A program made the translations under genes and the position numbers. Positions 41,801 to 49,664 of a DNA stretch of 64,000 bases are shown one piece after another. Source of the DNA: Streptomyces sp. 130. Its GTDB lineage: Bacteria > Actinomycetota > Actinomycetes > Streptomycetales > Streptomycetaceae. Every line of letters begins with the position of its first letter. The first letter of the stretch is position 1. The stretch lies in assembly GCF_007096885.1 (NCBI RefSeq), contig NZ_VJNO01000033.1, positions 1 to 64,000 on the forward strand, given 5' to 3'. Under the pieces are notes generated by a model, which was given only the letters and a program-made list of their open reading frames with translations, did not search any database and was not told the DNA's origin.

Positions 41801-44049
41801 TTGTCGACGGCCCGCCAGCGCGCCTGCTCTCTGCGGTACTCCCGGGACTGCTCGAACCGGCGGCCCGCCCGCGAGAACGTGCTGCGCAGGGCGTTCTGGC
41901 TCATGCCGACGCCGTTGTCCTCGCACTCCACGTAGGCGCGGCCGTCCTCGTCGGCGCCCTGGCGGAAGACGATCTCGCCCTCCCACTGCTGGCGTATGCC
42001 CTCCTTCAGCTCGCCGTAGCGGACCCGGGCGCCTCGGTAGCGGCAGGCGTCCAGGGCGTTCTGGTACAGCTCGCGCAGGGCCAGCGTGCGGTCCCCGTAG
42101 AGCTGGGATCCCATGAGGAGTTCGCGCATCTCGTCCTCGGCGAGACTGAACCGCATGAGCGGAAGCCCGTACGCCTCGCCGTGCCCGCCCGCGTTGTACC
42201 GGGGGCGCAGCCTGCGGCAGGTGACGCGTTCCGGGAGGTGGGCGAGGGGTCCGGCGGACCCGGTGGAGCCGAGGTGCTGCTTGATGTGCTGGACGGCGTC
42301 GTCCGCCCACTCGGTCAGCGTCTCCAGCGCGGCGTGGACCGCCGGGTGCGGGCAGGGCAGGTCGAGGTCGATGCCGGTGCCGAGCGGGCCGCGGGTCCAG
42401 CGCAGCTCCTGGACGCCGGTGACGGCCTGGGCGGGAACGAGGCCGTCCGTGACGCCGATGTTGTCGACCAGGACTCCCGGCATGTCCCGCAGGTCGCCGC
42501 CGAGCAGCCCCGCGAGCCCGATGAGCCAGGACAGCTCCCTCGCCCGCCACCGCTCGACGGGTCCGGTGCGCGGGGTGATGTCCGAGGGGCGCTGTGCTTC
42601 GTCGGCGGCATCGCGCTCACCCGCGTACGGCTGGGTGGGCGGAACGGCGGTCTGGCGGCAGACCCGGACCAGGCCGTCCAGGGTCTCCGCCAGCCGGGCG
42701 GATTCCTCGCTGCCGAGCATCGCGGCGGCCAGGGGGCGCAGCAGGCCCGGCGCGTAGAGGTCCCACAGGTCCTCGCGGCCCAGGACATGGCGGTGTATCA
42801 GCCACGCGGCGACGGCGCCGGCCTCCTCGGCGGCGCCCCGCCCGGCGAGTTCGCGCCCCTTGCGCCAGATCAGCGGGTGGGCGGCGTACGTGTGCTCCAG
42901 GTCGATGCGGGCCGGGTCGGCGCCGAGCGCCCCGGTGGCGGGGTCGAGCCGGAGGGGTTGGGCTGCGGCGGCCTCCTTGACGCCCATGGCGTAGACGGCC
43001 TCGCGGACGAAGGGGGCGGCCATGAGGACGGCGAACTCGCAGGGGTCCAGGAGCGGGCCGCCCTGGGTGACGGACGGGGCGAGGAGCGCCCGCAGCCCGG
43101 CCGTGAGCACGCGCACGGGGTAGTTGTCGTCGGCCCAGGGGTCGGTGACCGCGGCCAGGGCGGCGGCCCGCCACTTGGCGCACTCCAGGACCAGCCGTTG
43201 CAGGGCGCCCTGGAGCTCGCGCCTGCGGTCCTCGTCGCACTGGACTGCGGCCCAGAGCTCGGGGTCGCCGACGGCCACGGACCACTCCTCCTGGAGGGTC
43301 CGCCCGGAGCAGAGTTCGACGTCGTTGATGGCGCCGGGGCCGCTCGGCGCGTACTGCGGGGCGGGCTGCTGTTCGTGCTGGGCGGCGCGGGCGAACTCCG
43401 TGGTCCTGCGGACGGTGTGGGTGATCACCTCGCCCACGGTGCGCGGGGAGCTGTCGGAGGCGAGTGCCTCCGCGAGCGCCCGGGTGAAGTGGCTGCCCTC
43501 GTGGTCGTCGGAGCCGCAGGTCTGGCCCGCCGCGCAGCCGAAGAGGACGGCCACCCGGTCGCGCCAGGAGGGAAAGTTGGTGGCAGGGCCGCCGAAGGAG
43601 ACCTCCGCGTCGGGCTGGACGTCGCGGCAGGCGTCGACGGTGAGCAGCACGGTGCCGGCCCGGCAGCCTCTGAGCAGGGTCGTCAGGTCGAGGCCGATCA
43701 AGCCGGCGGTGTCGACGTGGGGTGGATCGGTCGACCAGTTGAGCTGGGCCTCGGAGGGGACGAGGTAGTCGGAGCCGTCCACGGAGAGCCCGTGTCCGGT
43801 GAAGTGGATCAGCACGGTGCCGCCTTCGGGAGCCATGCAGCAGACGCGGCTGATGGCACTGATGATCCGGGACCGCAGCGCCGGGCGGTCGGCCGTGAGC
43901 CCCAGCGTCTCGACGGTGTAGCCGGAGGACCGCAGTGCCGAGCCGAGCAACTCCGCGTCCTTGACCACCGCTTGGGTCAGGTCCGGGAAATGGTCGCTCA
44001 GTTCGTACTGCGGCACCGCGATGATCAGTGCCTGCCTGCTGTCCCCCAC
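38845..44049 (-). CDS. Giant caspase-like peptidase / Hsp90-like ATPase fusion
   Basis: 1734 residues from GTG 44049 (GGGGGAGG about eleven bases upstream; GTG 44091 is an alternative). Domains: an N-terminal caspase-like C14 peptidase (about 5-245) with catalytic His86 in IHFTGHG and Cys141 in VDACRD; a helical connector (about 250-620); a GHKL/Hsp90-type ATPase (about 635-860) with N-box RELYQNALDACRYR, DNGVGM (711-716) and FGIGVFSYF; and some 870 residues of mainly helical C-terminus without recognised motifs. All key residues are intact. Such caspase plus Hsp90-like proteins belong to predicted bacterial conflict systems, where the ATPase arm gates the peptidase. First gene of an overlapping operon with 38535 and 37924. 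The longer open frame to 45138 overlaps the exonuclease gene and is spurious. Confidence 0.92.
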   Translation of the reverse strand: MGDSRQALIIAVPQYELSDHFPDLTQAVVKDAELLGSALRSSGYTVETLGLTADRPALRSRIISAISRVCCMAPEGGTVLIHFTGHGLSVDGSDYLVPSEAQLNWSTDPPHVDTAGLIGLDLTTLLRGCRAGTVLLTVDACRDVQPDAEVSFGGPATNFPSWRDRVAVLFGCAAGQTCGSDDHEGSHFTRALAEALASDSSPRTVGEVITHTVRRTTEFARAAQHEQQPAPQYAPSGPGAINDVELCSGRTLQEEWSVAVGDPELWAAVQCDEDRRRELQGALQRLVLECAKWRAAALAAVTDPWADDNYPVRVLTAGLRALLAPSVTQGGPLLDPCEFAVLMAAPFVREAVYAMGVKEAAAAQPLRLDPATGALGADPARIDLEHTYAAHPLIWRKGRELAGRGAAEEAGAVAAWLIHRHVLGREDLWDLYAPGLLRPLAAAMLGSEESARLAETLDGLVRVCRQTAVPPTQPYAGERDAADEAQRPSDITPRTGPVERWRARELSWLIGLAGLLGGDLRDMPGVLVDNIGVTDGLVPAQAVTGVQELRWTRGPLGTGIDLDLPCPHPAVHAALETLTEWADDAVQHIKQHLGSTGSAGPLAHLPERVTCRRLRPRYNAGGHGEAYGLPLMRFSLAEDEMRELLMGSQLYGDRTLALRELYQNALDACRYRGARVRYGELKEGIRQQWEGEIVFRQGADEDGRAYVECEDNGVGMSQNALRSTFSRAGRRFEQSREYRREQARWRAVDKDLRIFANSRFGIGVFSYFMLADEISIWTRVTDEFGRPESGRGLRVDIASSGSLFRIKESDACQPGGGTRVRLYLNDDSIEAAEALAKYVWRCDFAMRVERDGEVVREWEADVLYYDGDRTSPVRADENVWWVPGAGCRLVDGIWTPEEGPEPRPGESFLAFSRRLEDVSFGCVVDLRETHSPDLNTSRTTILAYDKGWVAEHVRTLAEQMELPAWFTVEWLWGFAHDHGSVAQPLVARLLDADATLPSATGWAGGEGIRLRLLGCLPADIVLHAGPTPTSARYGRLAGAASGVLAWRVAVLRAVRIPVGKSWTETPVPESLAGYPGPVPWETRAVAGEYGGSVRLERAVVPEAWEPPVTLGELLRRLRRYAIVGIGVPAVADLDAAHAVQLDPVDRQLLGKSEGALSTALIKMWGTEGEEAEHQRQSPLFLLRHFSVRAGLPWREALGRAQRFARLGFPLARFDLDLDTVPVGADTVATDQDLQLLSLHPVFTRGGRGPVMDRPPSRQEYERVVRRYAWLGLSADDDMVEPRRRSEVNQEFDEADRAFGRRLWARRRPSRRHWAVAAARMDMTVGEVHARFATFFSLFDAMGTATSQADGLGSARFTKLQGVLLADPARPGESYEIYADRDDDDVAGGYLAPLAEIAVTARSSQADPADIVEALSGLADAGLVDERAPGLAERWLAAPQEDMTLLMPWSWELEWLSRPSGPTRLDSAYALLAAAGSRRTLGAVHTALAQLAPLLGMEPDFAPLSGELAGLSVTSAVAEASCEWAADGARWLPRPGAAQLVRHARSMGNTLGDSVRELSRFAPLGSPWQPREDAADAEWARWRPTPHDTAMFEDDLAGDRPVGPLDLLRVAARFGWPMDQAWDRLALYRPFGVELRVERPGFSNIPLWQDLILLTEEYTGRAPALAGPVPGERIAVSARELEWTTDRVVERLRLYADVFGLDVPKTYPDAPAPTPPARSYHDDAPQERKADAARA

Positions 44050-44199
44050 GGCCTGCGTCGCCTCCCCCTCGGCCCTTCGGTAGCAGATCACCTTGCCACA
44101 GCGGGCCGGGCTACGGACGGGTTCGGTGAGCTCCGGCCGCCGGGCACGCGCGCACACCGAATGGGGGACTGTCCGACACGGCCCGTATTCTCTGTGACC

Positions 44200-45201
44200 A
44201 TGCTCGACGACCCGCAGACCGCAGCACCATGGCCGACCGCCTACCCGCAGGGGTACGCGGTCGTCGACGTGGAGACCACCGGGCTCGCCCGGGACGACCG
44301 GATAGTGTCCGCTGCCGTCTACCGCCTGGACGCACGGGGCGACGTCGAGGACCACTGGTACACGCTGGTCAACCCGGAGCGCGACCCGGGACCCGTCTGG
44401 ATCCACGGGCTGACGAGCGACGTGCTGGAAGGCGCGCCGCTCTTCCCGGAGATCGCCGCCGAGCTGTCCGAACGGCTCGCGGACCGGGTGCTCGTCGCGC
44501 ACAACGCCGCGTTCGACTGGTCGATGCTGGCGCGGGAGTACGCACGCGCCTCGGTCACCGCCCCGGTCCGGCAGCGGCTGTGCACCATCGCGCTCGCCAA
44601 GGAGCTCCGGCTGCCGCTGCCCAATCACAAGCTGGCGTCCCTCGCGGAGCACTTCGGCGTGGTTCAGCAGCACGCCCACCACGCGCTGGACGACGCGCGG
44701 GTGCTGGCGGAGGCGTTCCGCCCGAGCCTGCACGCGGCGGCGCGGGGCGGGGTGCGGCTGCCGCTGCTGGAGTGCCGCCCGCTGACCGAGTGGTCCCACT
44801 CGCCGGTGACCCCGCGGTCCGGGTCCTCCTCCTCGTACGGGGGACACACCAGCTGGCGCCCCTCGCGGAAGCGTCCGGCGTGCCCGTATCCGAATCCGGG
44901 ACGGTACGAGAAGGACAAACCGCTCATGCAGGGCATGCGGGTGGCGTTCTCCGGGGACACCTCGGTCGACCGCGAACTGCTGGAGGACCGGGCGGTGGAG
45001 GCGGGGCTGCACGTGGCGACCAGCGTCTCCCGGCTGACCAGCCTGCTCGTCACCAACGACCCCGACTCGGCGACGTCGAAGACGGTGAAGGCGAAGGCGT
45101 ACGGCACCCCGATCCTGGACGAGAGCGCCTTCACCCACCTCCTGCGCGACGTCGCCCCGGCCGTCGCGAAGGTGCCGGCGCCCACGCCGTCATCGGAGTG
45201 A
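44200..45201 (+). CDS. DEDDh 3'-5' exonuclease with BRCT-like C-terminus
   Basis: 333 residues from ATG 44200 (GTG 44194 is possible; TATTCT five bases before it suggests a leaderless mRNA). The exonuclease domain (about 15-175) has Exo I VVDVETTG, Exo II AHNAAFDW and Exo III HHALDDARV, as in DnaQ/PolC proofreading domains. A linker with CPYPNPGRY follows, then a BRCT-like domain (about 240-320, MRVAFSGDTSVDRELLEDRA) as found in DNA-end or ligase contexts. A stand-alone DNA repair nuclease is likely. It is divergent from the caspase-Hsp90 operon. Confidence 0.9.
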   Translation: MLDDPQTAAPWPTAYPQGYAVVDVETTGLARDDRIVSAAVYRLDARGDVEDHWYTLVNPERDPGPVWIHGLTSDVLEGAPLFPEIAAELSERLADRVLVAHNAAFDWSMLAREYARASVTAPVRQRLCTIALAKELRLPLPNHKLASLAEHFGVVQQHAHHALDDARVLAEAFRPSLHAAARGGVRLPLLECRPLTEWSHSPVTPRSGSSSSYGGHTSWRPSRKRPACPYPNPGRYEKDKPLMQGMRVAFSGDTSVDRELLEDRAVEAGLHVATSVSRLTSLLVTNDPDSATSKTVKAKAYGTPILDESAFTHLLRDVAPAVAKVPAPTPSSE

Positions 45202-45264
45202 ACCGGGGGCGACTCGCCGCCCGCCGCCCGTCCGCCGCCGCCCCCGCGCCCCACCCTGTGGCGC

Positions 45265-45498
45265 ATGGCACGTTGTGAGGTCTGCGGAAACGACTACGGG
45301 ATGTCCTTCGAGGTGCACGCGCAGGGCGCGGTGCACGTCTTCGACTGCTTCGCCTGCGCCATCCACCGCATGGCGCCCATCTGCGAGCACTGCCGGGTCC
45401 AGGTCATCGGCCAGGGCGTCGAGGTCGACGGGCACTGGTTCTGCGGCGGGCACTGCGCCCGCGCGGAGGGGAAGGTGGGCATCGTGGACCGCGTCTGA
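45265..45498 (+). CDS. Small double zinc-knuckle protein
   Basis: 77 residues with paired cysteine/histidine sites: CEVC, DCFACAIHRM, CEHC and CGGHC, the spacing of a LIM- or metallothionein-like two-zinc fold. There is no membrane segment. It may bind nucleic acid or protein, but nothing here shows which. It starts at ATG 45265, 63 bp after the exonuclease stop on the same strand. The abundance of metal ligands makes a spurious frame unlikely. Confidence 0.8.
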   Translation: MARCEVCGNDYGMSFEVHAQGAVHVFDCFACAIHRMAPICEHCRVQVIGQGVEVDGHWFCGGHCARAEGKVGIVDRV

Positions 45499-45569
45499 GG
45501 ACACCGGACGGCCGCCCCTTCGGCCACCCCGTGCGCGAGACACCCCGCGGCCGGTTGTACCGTCGTGGG

Positions 45570-46382
45570 GTGTACCGCTTCCTGATGACCCGGCAGTGGC
45601 TGATCCTCGCCCTCCTCTCGCTCGTCCTCATCCCCACGATGATCGAGCTGGGTTTCTGGCAGCTGCACCGGCACGAGCACAAGGTCGCGCAGAACGCCCT
45701 GATCTCGCGCAACCTGAAGGCGGACCCGGTCGCCGTGTCCGCGCTCACCTCCCCCGGCCACACCGTTCCGCGCTCGGACTACTGGCGCACCGTGACGGCC
45801 ACCGGGACCTTCGACGAGAAGCACCAGGTCGTCGTCCGCCGCAGGACCGCCACCGACGGCTCCATCGGCGTCCATGTGCTGGTCCCGTTCGACCTCAAGG
45901 GCGGCGGCACGGTGCTGGTCAACCGGGGCTGGGTGCCCTCCGCCGACGACCAGCACGCCTTCCCCGACGTACCGGCCGCCCCCAAGGGCGAGGTGACCGT
46001 CACCGGGCGGCTCAAGGCCGACGAGACGACCGGCGCGAGCGGCATCAAGGACATCTCGGACCTTCCGGACCGTCAGGTGATGCTGATCAACAGCGCCCAG
46101 CAGGCCCGGCTGCTCGACCGGCCGGTGCTCGGCGGCTACATCGAGCTGACCTCCCCGGCGCCGCGGAACGGCTCGCCCGAGCCGATCGAGGCCCCCGACG
46201 ACAGCTCCATCGGCCCGCACATGGCGTACGCCGTGCAGTGGTGGCTGTTCGCCGCCGGGGTCCCGGTGGGCTTCGTGGTCCTGGCCCGGCGCGAGAAGCG
46301 CGACCGGGTCGCCGCCGCCAAGGCCGCCGCCGCCGACGAGGACGCGACGCCGGAACCGGAGCCCGAGCCCGCCCAGGGGTGA
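45570..46382 (+). CDS. SURF1-family cytochrome oxidase assembly protein
   Basis: Membrane protein of about 270 residues of the SURF1/Shy1 family, which helps assemble haem-copper oxidase. It has two transmembrane helices, N-terminal (about 7-28) and C-terminal (about 222-242), with a beta-rich external domain between (FWQLHRHEHK, VLVNRGWVP). A charged, Ala/Glu/Pro-rich tail follows the second helix. The start is taken as GTG 45570; thirteen further codons are open upstream and no clear ribosome-binding site decides between them. Confidence 0.88.
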   Translation: MYRFLMTRQWLILALLSLVLIPTMIELGFWQLHRHEHKVAQNALISRNLKADPVAVSALTSPGHTVPRSDYWRTVTATGTFDEKHQVVVRRRTATDGSIGVHVLVPFDLKGGGTVLVNRGWVPSADDQHAFPDVPAAPKGEVTVTGRLKADETTGASGIKDISDLPDRQVMLINSAQQARLLDRPVLGGYIELTSPAPRNGSPEPIEAPDDSSIGPHMAYAVQWWLFAAGVPVGFVVLARREKRDRVAAAKAAAADEDATPEPEPEPAQG

Positions 46383-46443
46383 CTCCGCCTCTCCCGGCAC
46401 ACGGTCCGCTTAACGGAGGCCGGGTTCGGGAAGACGCCTGAAC

Positions 46444-48270
46444 GTGACCCCACGCATCGAGGACTACGCCCTCATCGGCGATCTCCAGACCGCGGCCCTG
46501 GTCGGCAGAAACGGTTCCATCGACTGGTTGTGCCTGCCCCGCTTCGACTCGGGCGCCTGCTTCGCAGCCCTGCTCGGCGACGAGGACAACGGCCACTGGC
46601 GGATGGCGCCCAAGGGCGCGGACACCTGCACCCGGCGCGGCTACGCGGGCGACTCGCTCGTCCTGGAGACGTACTGGGAGACGCGCACCGGCACCGTCAA
46701 GGTGATCGACTTCATGCCGCAGCGCGACAAGGAGCCGGACGTGATGCGGATCGTCGAGGGGGTCAGCGGCACCGTCGAGATGTCGTCCGTGATCCGGCTG
46801 CGCTTCGACTTCGGGTCCATCGTGCCCTGGATGCGCCGCTCGGACGGCCACCGGGTCGCCGTCGCCGGGCCGGACTCCGCCTGGCTGCGCAGCGAACCGC
46901 CGGTCAAGACGTGGGGCCAGCAGTTCTCCACCTGTTCGTCCTTCACCGTGTCCGAGGGCGAGAAGGTGGCCTTCGTCCTGACCTGGCACCCTTCCCACTC
47001 GCCCCGGCCCGAGCGCGTGGACCCCCACGCGGCGCTGGAGAACACCCTGACCGACTGGGCCGAATGGTCCGCCCGCTGCAAGTACCGGGGACCGTACCGG
47101 GACGCCGTGATCCGCTCGCTGATCACCCTCAAGGCGCTCACCTTCGGCCCGACCGGCGGCATCGTGGCGGCCCCGACCACCTCGCTCCCGGAGGAGATCG
47201 GCGGCGTACGGAACTGGGACTACCGCTTCTGCTGGCTGCGGGACTCCACGCTCACCCTGGGCGCGCTGATCTCGGCCGGCTATCTGGAGGAGGCCGGCGC
47301 CTGGCGGAACTGGCTGCTGCGCGCGGTCGCCGGGGACCCGGCCGACCTCCAGATCATGTACGGCCTGGCCGGCGAGCGCAGACTCCCCGAGTCCGAGCTG
47401 CCGTGGCTGCGCGGTTACGAGAACTCCGCCCCGGTCCGGATCGGCAACGCGGCGGTGCGCCAGCGCCAGCTGGACGTGTACGGGGAGGTCATCGACTCGC
47501 TCCGGCTGGCCCGGGACGCCGGGCTCGACGACAAGCCGCACGCCTGGAGCCTCCAGCTCAGCCTGCTCGGGTTCCTGGAGTCCACCTGGCGCGAACCGGA
47601 CGAGGGCCTGTGGGAGATCCGCGGACAGCGGCGCCACTTCGTGCACTCCAAGGTGATGGCCTGGGTCGCGGCCGACCGGGCGGTGCGCAGCCTGGAGGAC
47701 GACCCCTCGCTGGCCGGGGACGCGGACCGCTGGCGGGCGATGCGGGACGCCGTGCACCGGGAGGTGTGCGAGAAGGGCTACGACCCGGTGCGCAACACCT
47801 TCACCCAGTCCTACGGCTCCCGGGAGCTGGACGCCGCGACGCTCCTGATCGCCCGGACCGGCTTCCTGCCGCCGGACGACCCGAGGGTGATCGGCACCGT
47901 GGACGCGGTGCGCGAAGAGCTGGGCAGCGGCGGCCTGGTGCGCCGCTACAGCACGGACGGCGGATCGATCGACGGGCTGCCGGGCGGCGAGGGCGCGTTC
48001 CTGGCCTGCTCGTTCTGGCTGGCGGACGCGTTGCGGCTGACCGGGCGCACCGAGGAGGCCACCGAGCTCTTCGAACGGCTGCTCGCCCTGCGCAACGACG
48101 TGGGCCTGCTGGCCGAGGAGTACGACACGGCGGCGGGGCGCCAGCTCGGGAACTTCCCGCAGGCGTTCAGCCACATCGGCCTGGTCGGTACGGCGGTGGC
48201 GCTGGCCGGGGCGCAGCCCGTGGAGGCGCGGGCCGCCGAGGACACGGACCCGGGCGGCACGGCAGGATAG
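46444..48270 (+). CDS. Glycoside hydrolase family 15 protein (trehalase/glucoamylase-like)
   Basis: 608-residue cytosolic GH15 enzyme: N-terminal beta-sandwich (about 1-210, starting IEDYALIGDLQTAALVGRNG) and an (alpha/alpha)6 barrel (about 230-590) with WDYRFCWLRDSTLTL. Candidate catalytic acids are the Glu of DEGLWEIRG and the Glu pair in LLAEEYD. The mycobacterial members of this group are trehalases, so alpha,alpha-trehalose is the best candidate substrate, with maltodextrins possible. ATG or GTG alternatives are close; 46444 keeps the family N-terminus. The SDR gene follows four bases after the stop. Confidence 0.88.
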   Translation: MTPRIEDYALIGDLQTAALVGRNGSIDWLCLPRFDSGACFAALLGDEDNGHWRMAPKGADTCTRRGYAGDSLVLETYWETRTGTVKVIDFMPQRDKEPDVMRIVEGVSGTVEMSSVIRLRFDFGSIVPWMRRSDGHRVAVAGPDSAWLRSEPPVKTWGQQFSTCSSFTVSEGEKVAFVLTWHPSHSPRPERVDPHAALENTLTDWAEWSARCKYRGPYRDAVIRSLITLKALTFGPTGGIVAAPTTSLPEEIGGVRNWDYRFCWLRDSTLTLGALISAGYLEEAGAWRNWLLRAVAGDPADLQIMYGLAGERRLPESELPWLRGYENSAPVRIGNAAVRQRQLDVYGEVIDSLRLARDAGLDDKPHAWSLQLSLLGFLESTWREPDEGLWEIRGQRRHFVHSKVMAWVAADRAVRSLEDDPSLAGDADRWRAMRDAVHREVCEKGYDPVRNTFTQSYGSRELDAATLLIARTGFLPPDDPRVIGTVDAVREELGSGGLVRRYSTDGGSIDGLPGGEGAFLACSFWLADALRLTGRTEEATELFERLLALRNDVGLLAEEYDTAAGRQLGNFPQAFSHIGLVGTAVALAGAQPVEARAAEDTDPGGTAG

Positions 48271-48274
48271 GGCC

Positions 48275-49030
48275 ATGGATCTTGGACTGAAGGACCGTGT
48301 GTACATCGTCACCGGAGCGACGCGCGGGCTGGGCTACGCCACCGCCCGGGCCCTGGTGGCGGACGGCGCGAAGGTGATCGTCACCGGACGGGACGAGAAG
48401 CGCGCCCAGCAGGCCGCCGCCGACCTGGGCCCGGACGCGGTCGGTCTCGGCGCCGACAACGCCGACCCGGCGGCGGCCGAACGGCTGGTGGAGGCCGCCC
48501 GGGAGGGCCTGGGCCGGCTCGACGGCATCCTCATCAGCGTCGGCGGCCCGCCGCCGGGCGGGATCGCGGACAACACGGACGAGCAGTGGCAGACGGCCTT
48601 CGAGTCGGTGTTCCTGGGCGCGGTACGGCTGGCCAGGGCGTCCGCCGCGGCGCTCGGCGAGGGCGGGGTCATCGGCTTCGTGCTCTCCGGCTCCGTCCAT
48701 GAGCCGATCGCCGGGCTCACCATCTCCAACGGGCTGCGCCCCGGCCTGGCCGGCGTCGCCAAGTCGATGGCCGACGAGCTCGGCCCGCGCGGCATCCGGG
48801 TCGTGGGCCTGCTGCCGGCCCGGATCGACACGGACCGGGTGCGGGAGCTGGACGCGCTGTCGGGCGACGCGGAGAAGGCGCGTACCGCCAACGAGGCGAA
48901 CATCCCGCTGCGCCGCTACGGCACCCCGGAGGAGTTCGGCCGGACCGCCGCGTTCCTGCTGTCGCCCGCCGCCTCGTACCTGACGGGCATCATGGTGCCG
49001 GTCGACGGCGGCCACCGGCACGGTTTCTGA
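48275..49030 (+). CDS. Atypical SDR-family oxidoreductase without the YxxxK motif
   Basis: 251 residues with a normal SDR Rossmann start (VYIVTGATRGLGYATA), a GG-P segment (ISVGGPPPGG) in place of NNAG, and the usual C-terminal YLTGIMVPVDGGHRHGF. Where the catalytic Ser-Tyr-Lys should be, the sequence reads SGSVHEPIAGLTISNGLRPG with Asn at the Tyr position and no Lys four residues later. Such divergent SDRs occur widely, and their activity is uncertain. It starts four bases after the GH15 stop, so the two genes are co-transcribed. A hairpin follows. Confidence 0.87.
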   Translation: MDLGLKDRVYIVTGATRGLGYATARALVADGAKVIVTGRDEKRAQQAAADLGPDAVGLGADNADPAAAERLVEAAREGLGRLDGILISVGGPPPGGIADNTDEQWQTAFESVFLGAVRLARASAAALGEGGVIGFVLSGSVHEPIAGLTISNGLRPGLAGVAKSMADELGPRGIRVVGLLPARIDTDRVRELDALSGDAEKARTANEANIPLRRYGTPEEFGRTAAFLLSPAASYLTGIMVPVDGGHRHGF

Positions 49031-49042
49031 GCCGTACGCGGT

Positions 49043-49073
49043 GATGCGGGGGCGGCGCCGCCGCCCCCGCATC
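49043..49073. terminator. 13-bp hairpin between SDR and amaP genes
   Basis: Perfect stem 49043-49055 with 49061-49073 and a five-base loop in a convergent gap. Confidence 0.82.
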
Positions 49074-49076
49074 CCT

Positions 49077-49664
49077 TCAGCTCACCCGCGCCGCCCGGTG
49101 CTTGACGGCCTTGAGCCGGACCTCGGCGGGCAGCCGGGCCAGCCCGGCGGAGTCCCGGGCGTGGGCCAGCGCCTCGCCGCTCAGCCGCCCCAGCGCCTCG
49201 TCCGGCGCGGCGTGCGGCTCCATCAGCAGCCGGACCCGGGCGGCCGGGGTGGAGCGCTTGCCGGTCAGGGTGACCTGGGCGCGGGCGACGCCGTCCAGGG
49301 CGCCGGCCTCCCCGGCGAGCACCCCCTCCAGGGCCCGGCCGCGCAGCAGGGCGCCCTCGCCGTCGCCGCTGTCCACCAGCACCTCGTTCAGGCGGGAGCG
49401 GCGGAACTGGGCCAGCAGCCACCACAGGGCGAGGACCACGAGGACGGCGAGGACCGCGATCACCGTCGGCCACCACCAGCCCTCGGAGCGCCAGCGGTCC
49501 CGGTCCGCCTCGCTGAGCAGGACGTCGTTCTTGCCGTACCACGGCCACCAGGACGGCACGGAGAGACCCGTCGCCGCGGCGAGCACCCCGCCGCCCACGC
49601 AGAGCAGCACCAGTCCGGCCAGGCCCAGCAGTACCCGGTTGACGGTCCTGAGCACGCCGCTCAC
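49077..49664 (-). CDS. amaP: AmaP-type alkaline-shock membrane anchor
   Basis: 195 residues: two transmembrane helices (about 10-32 and 66-88) around a short extracytoplasmic loop, then a cytosolic domain (about 90-190) related to the Asp23 fold. In Staphylococcus AmaP anchors the abundant Asp23 protein at the membrane. Here two Asp23/Gls24-type genes lie upstream in the same run, fitting that role. Its ATG overlaps the stop of the preceding DUF6286-type gene (ATGA). Confidence 0.85.
   Translation of the reverse strand: MSGVLRTVNRVLLGLAGLVLLCVGGGVLAAATGLSVPSWWPWYGKNDVLLSEADRDRWRSEGWWWPTVIAVLAVLVVLALWWLLAQFRRSRLNEVLVDSGDGEGALLRGRALEGVLAGEAGALDGVARAQVTLTGKRSTPAARVRLLMEPHAAPDEALGRLSGEALAHARDSAGLARLPAEVRLKAVKHRAARVS

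Noticed and set aside
44050..45138. N-terminal extension of the caspase-Hsp90 protein to 45138
   Set aside because: It overlaps the exonuclease gene on the other strand and its translation has no domain. The caspase fold begins right after GTG 44049.
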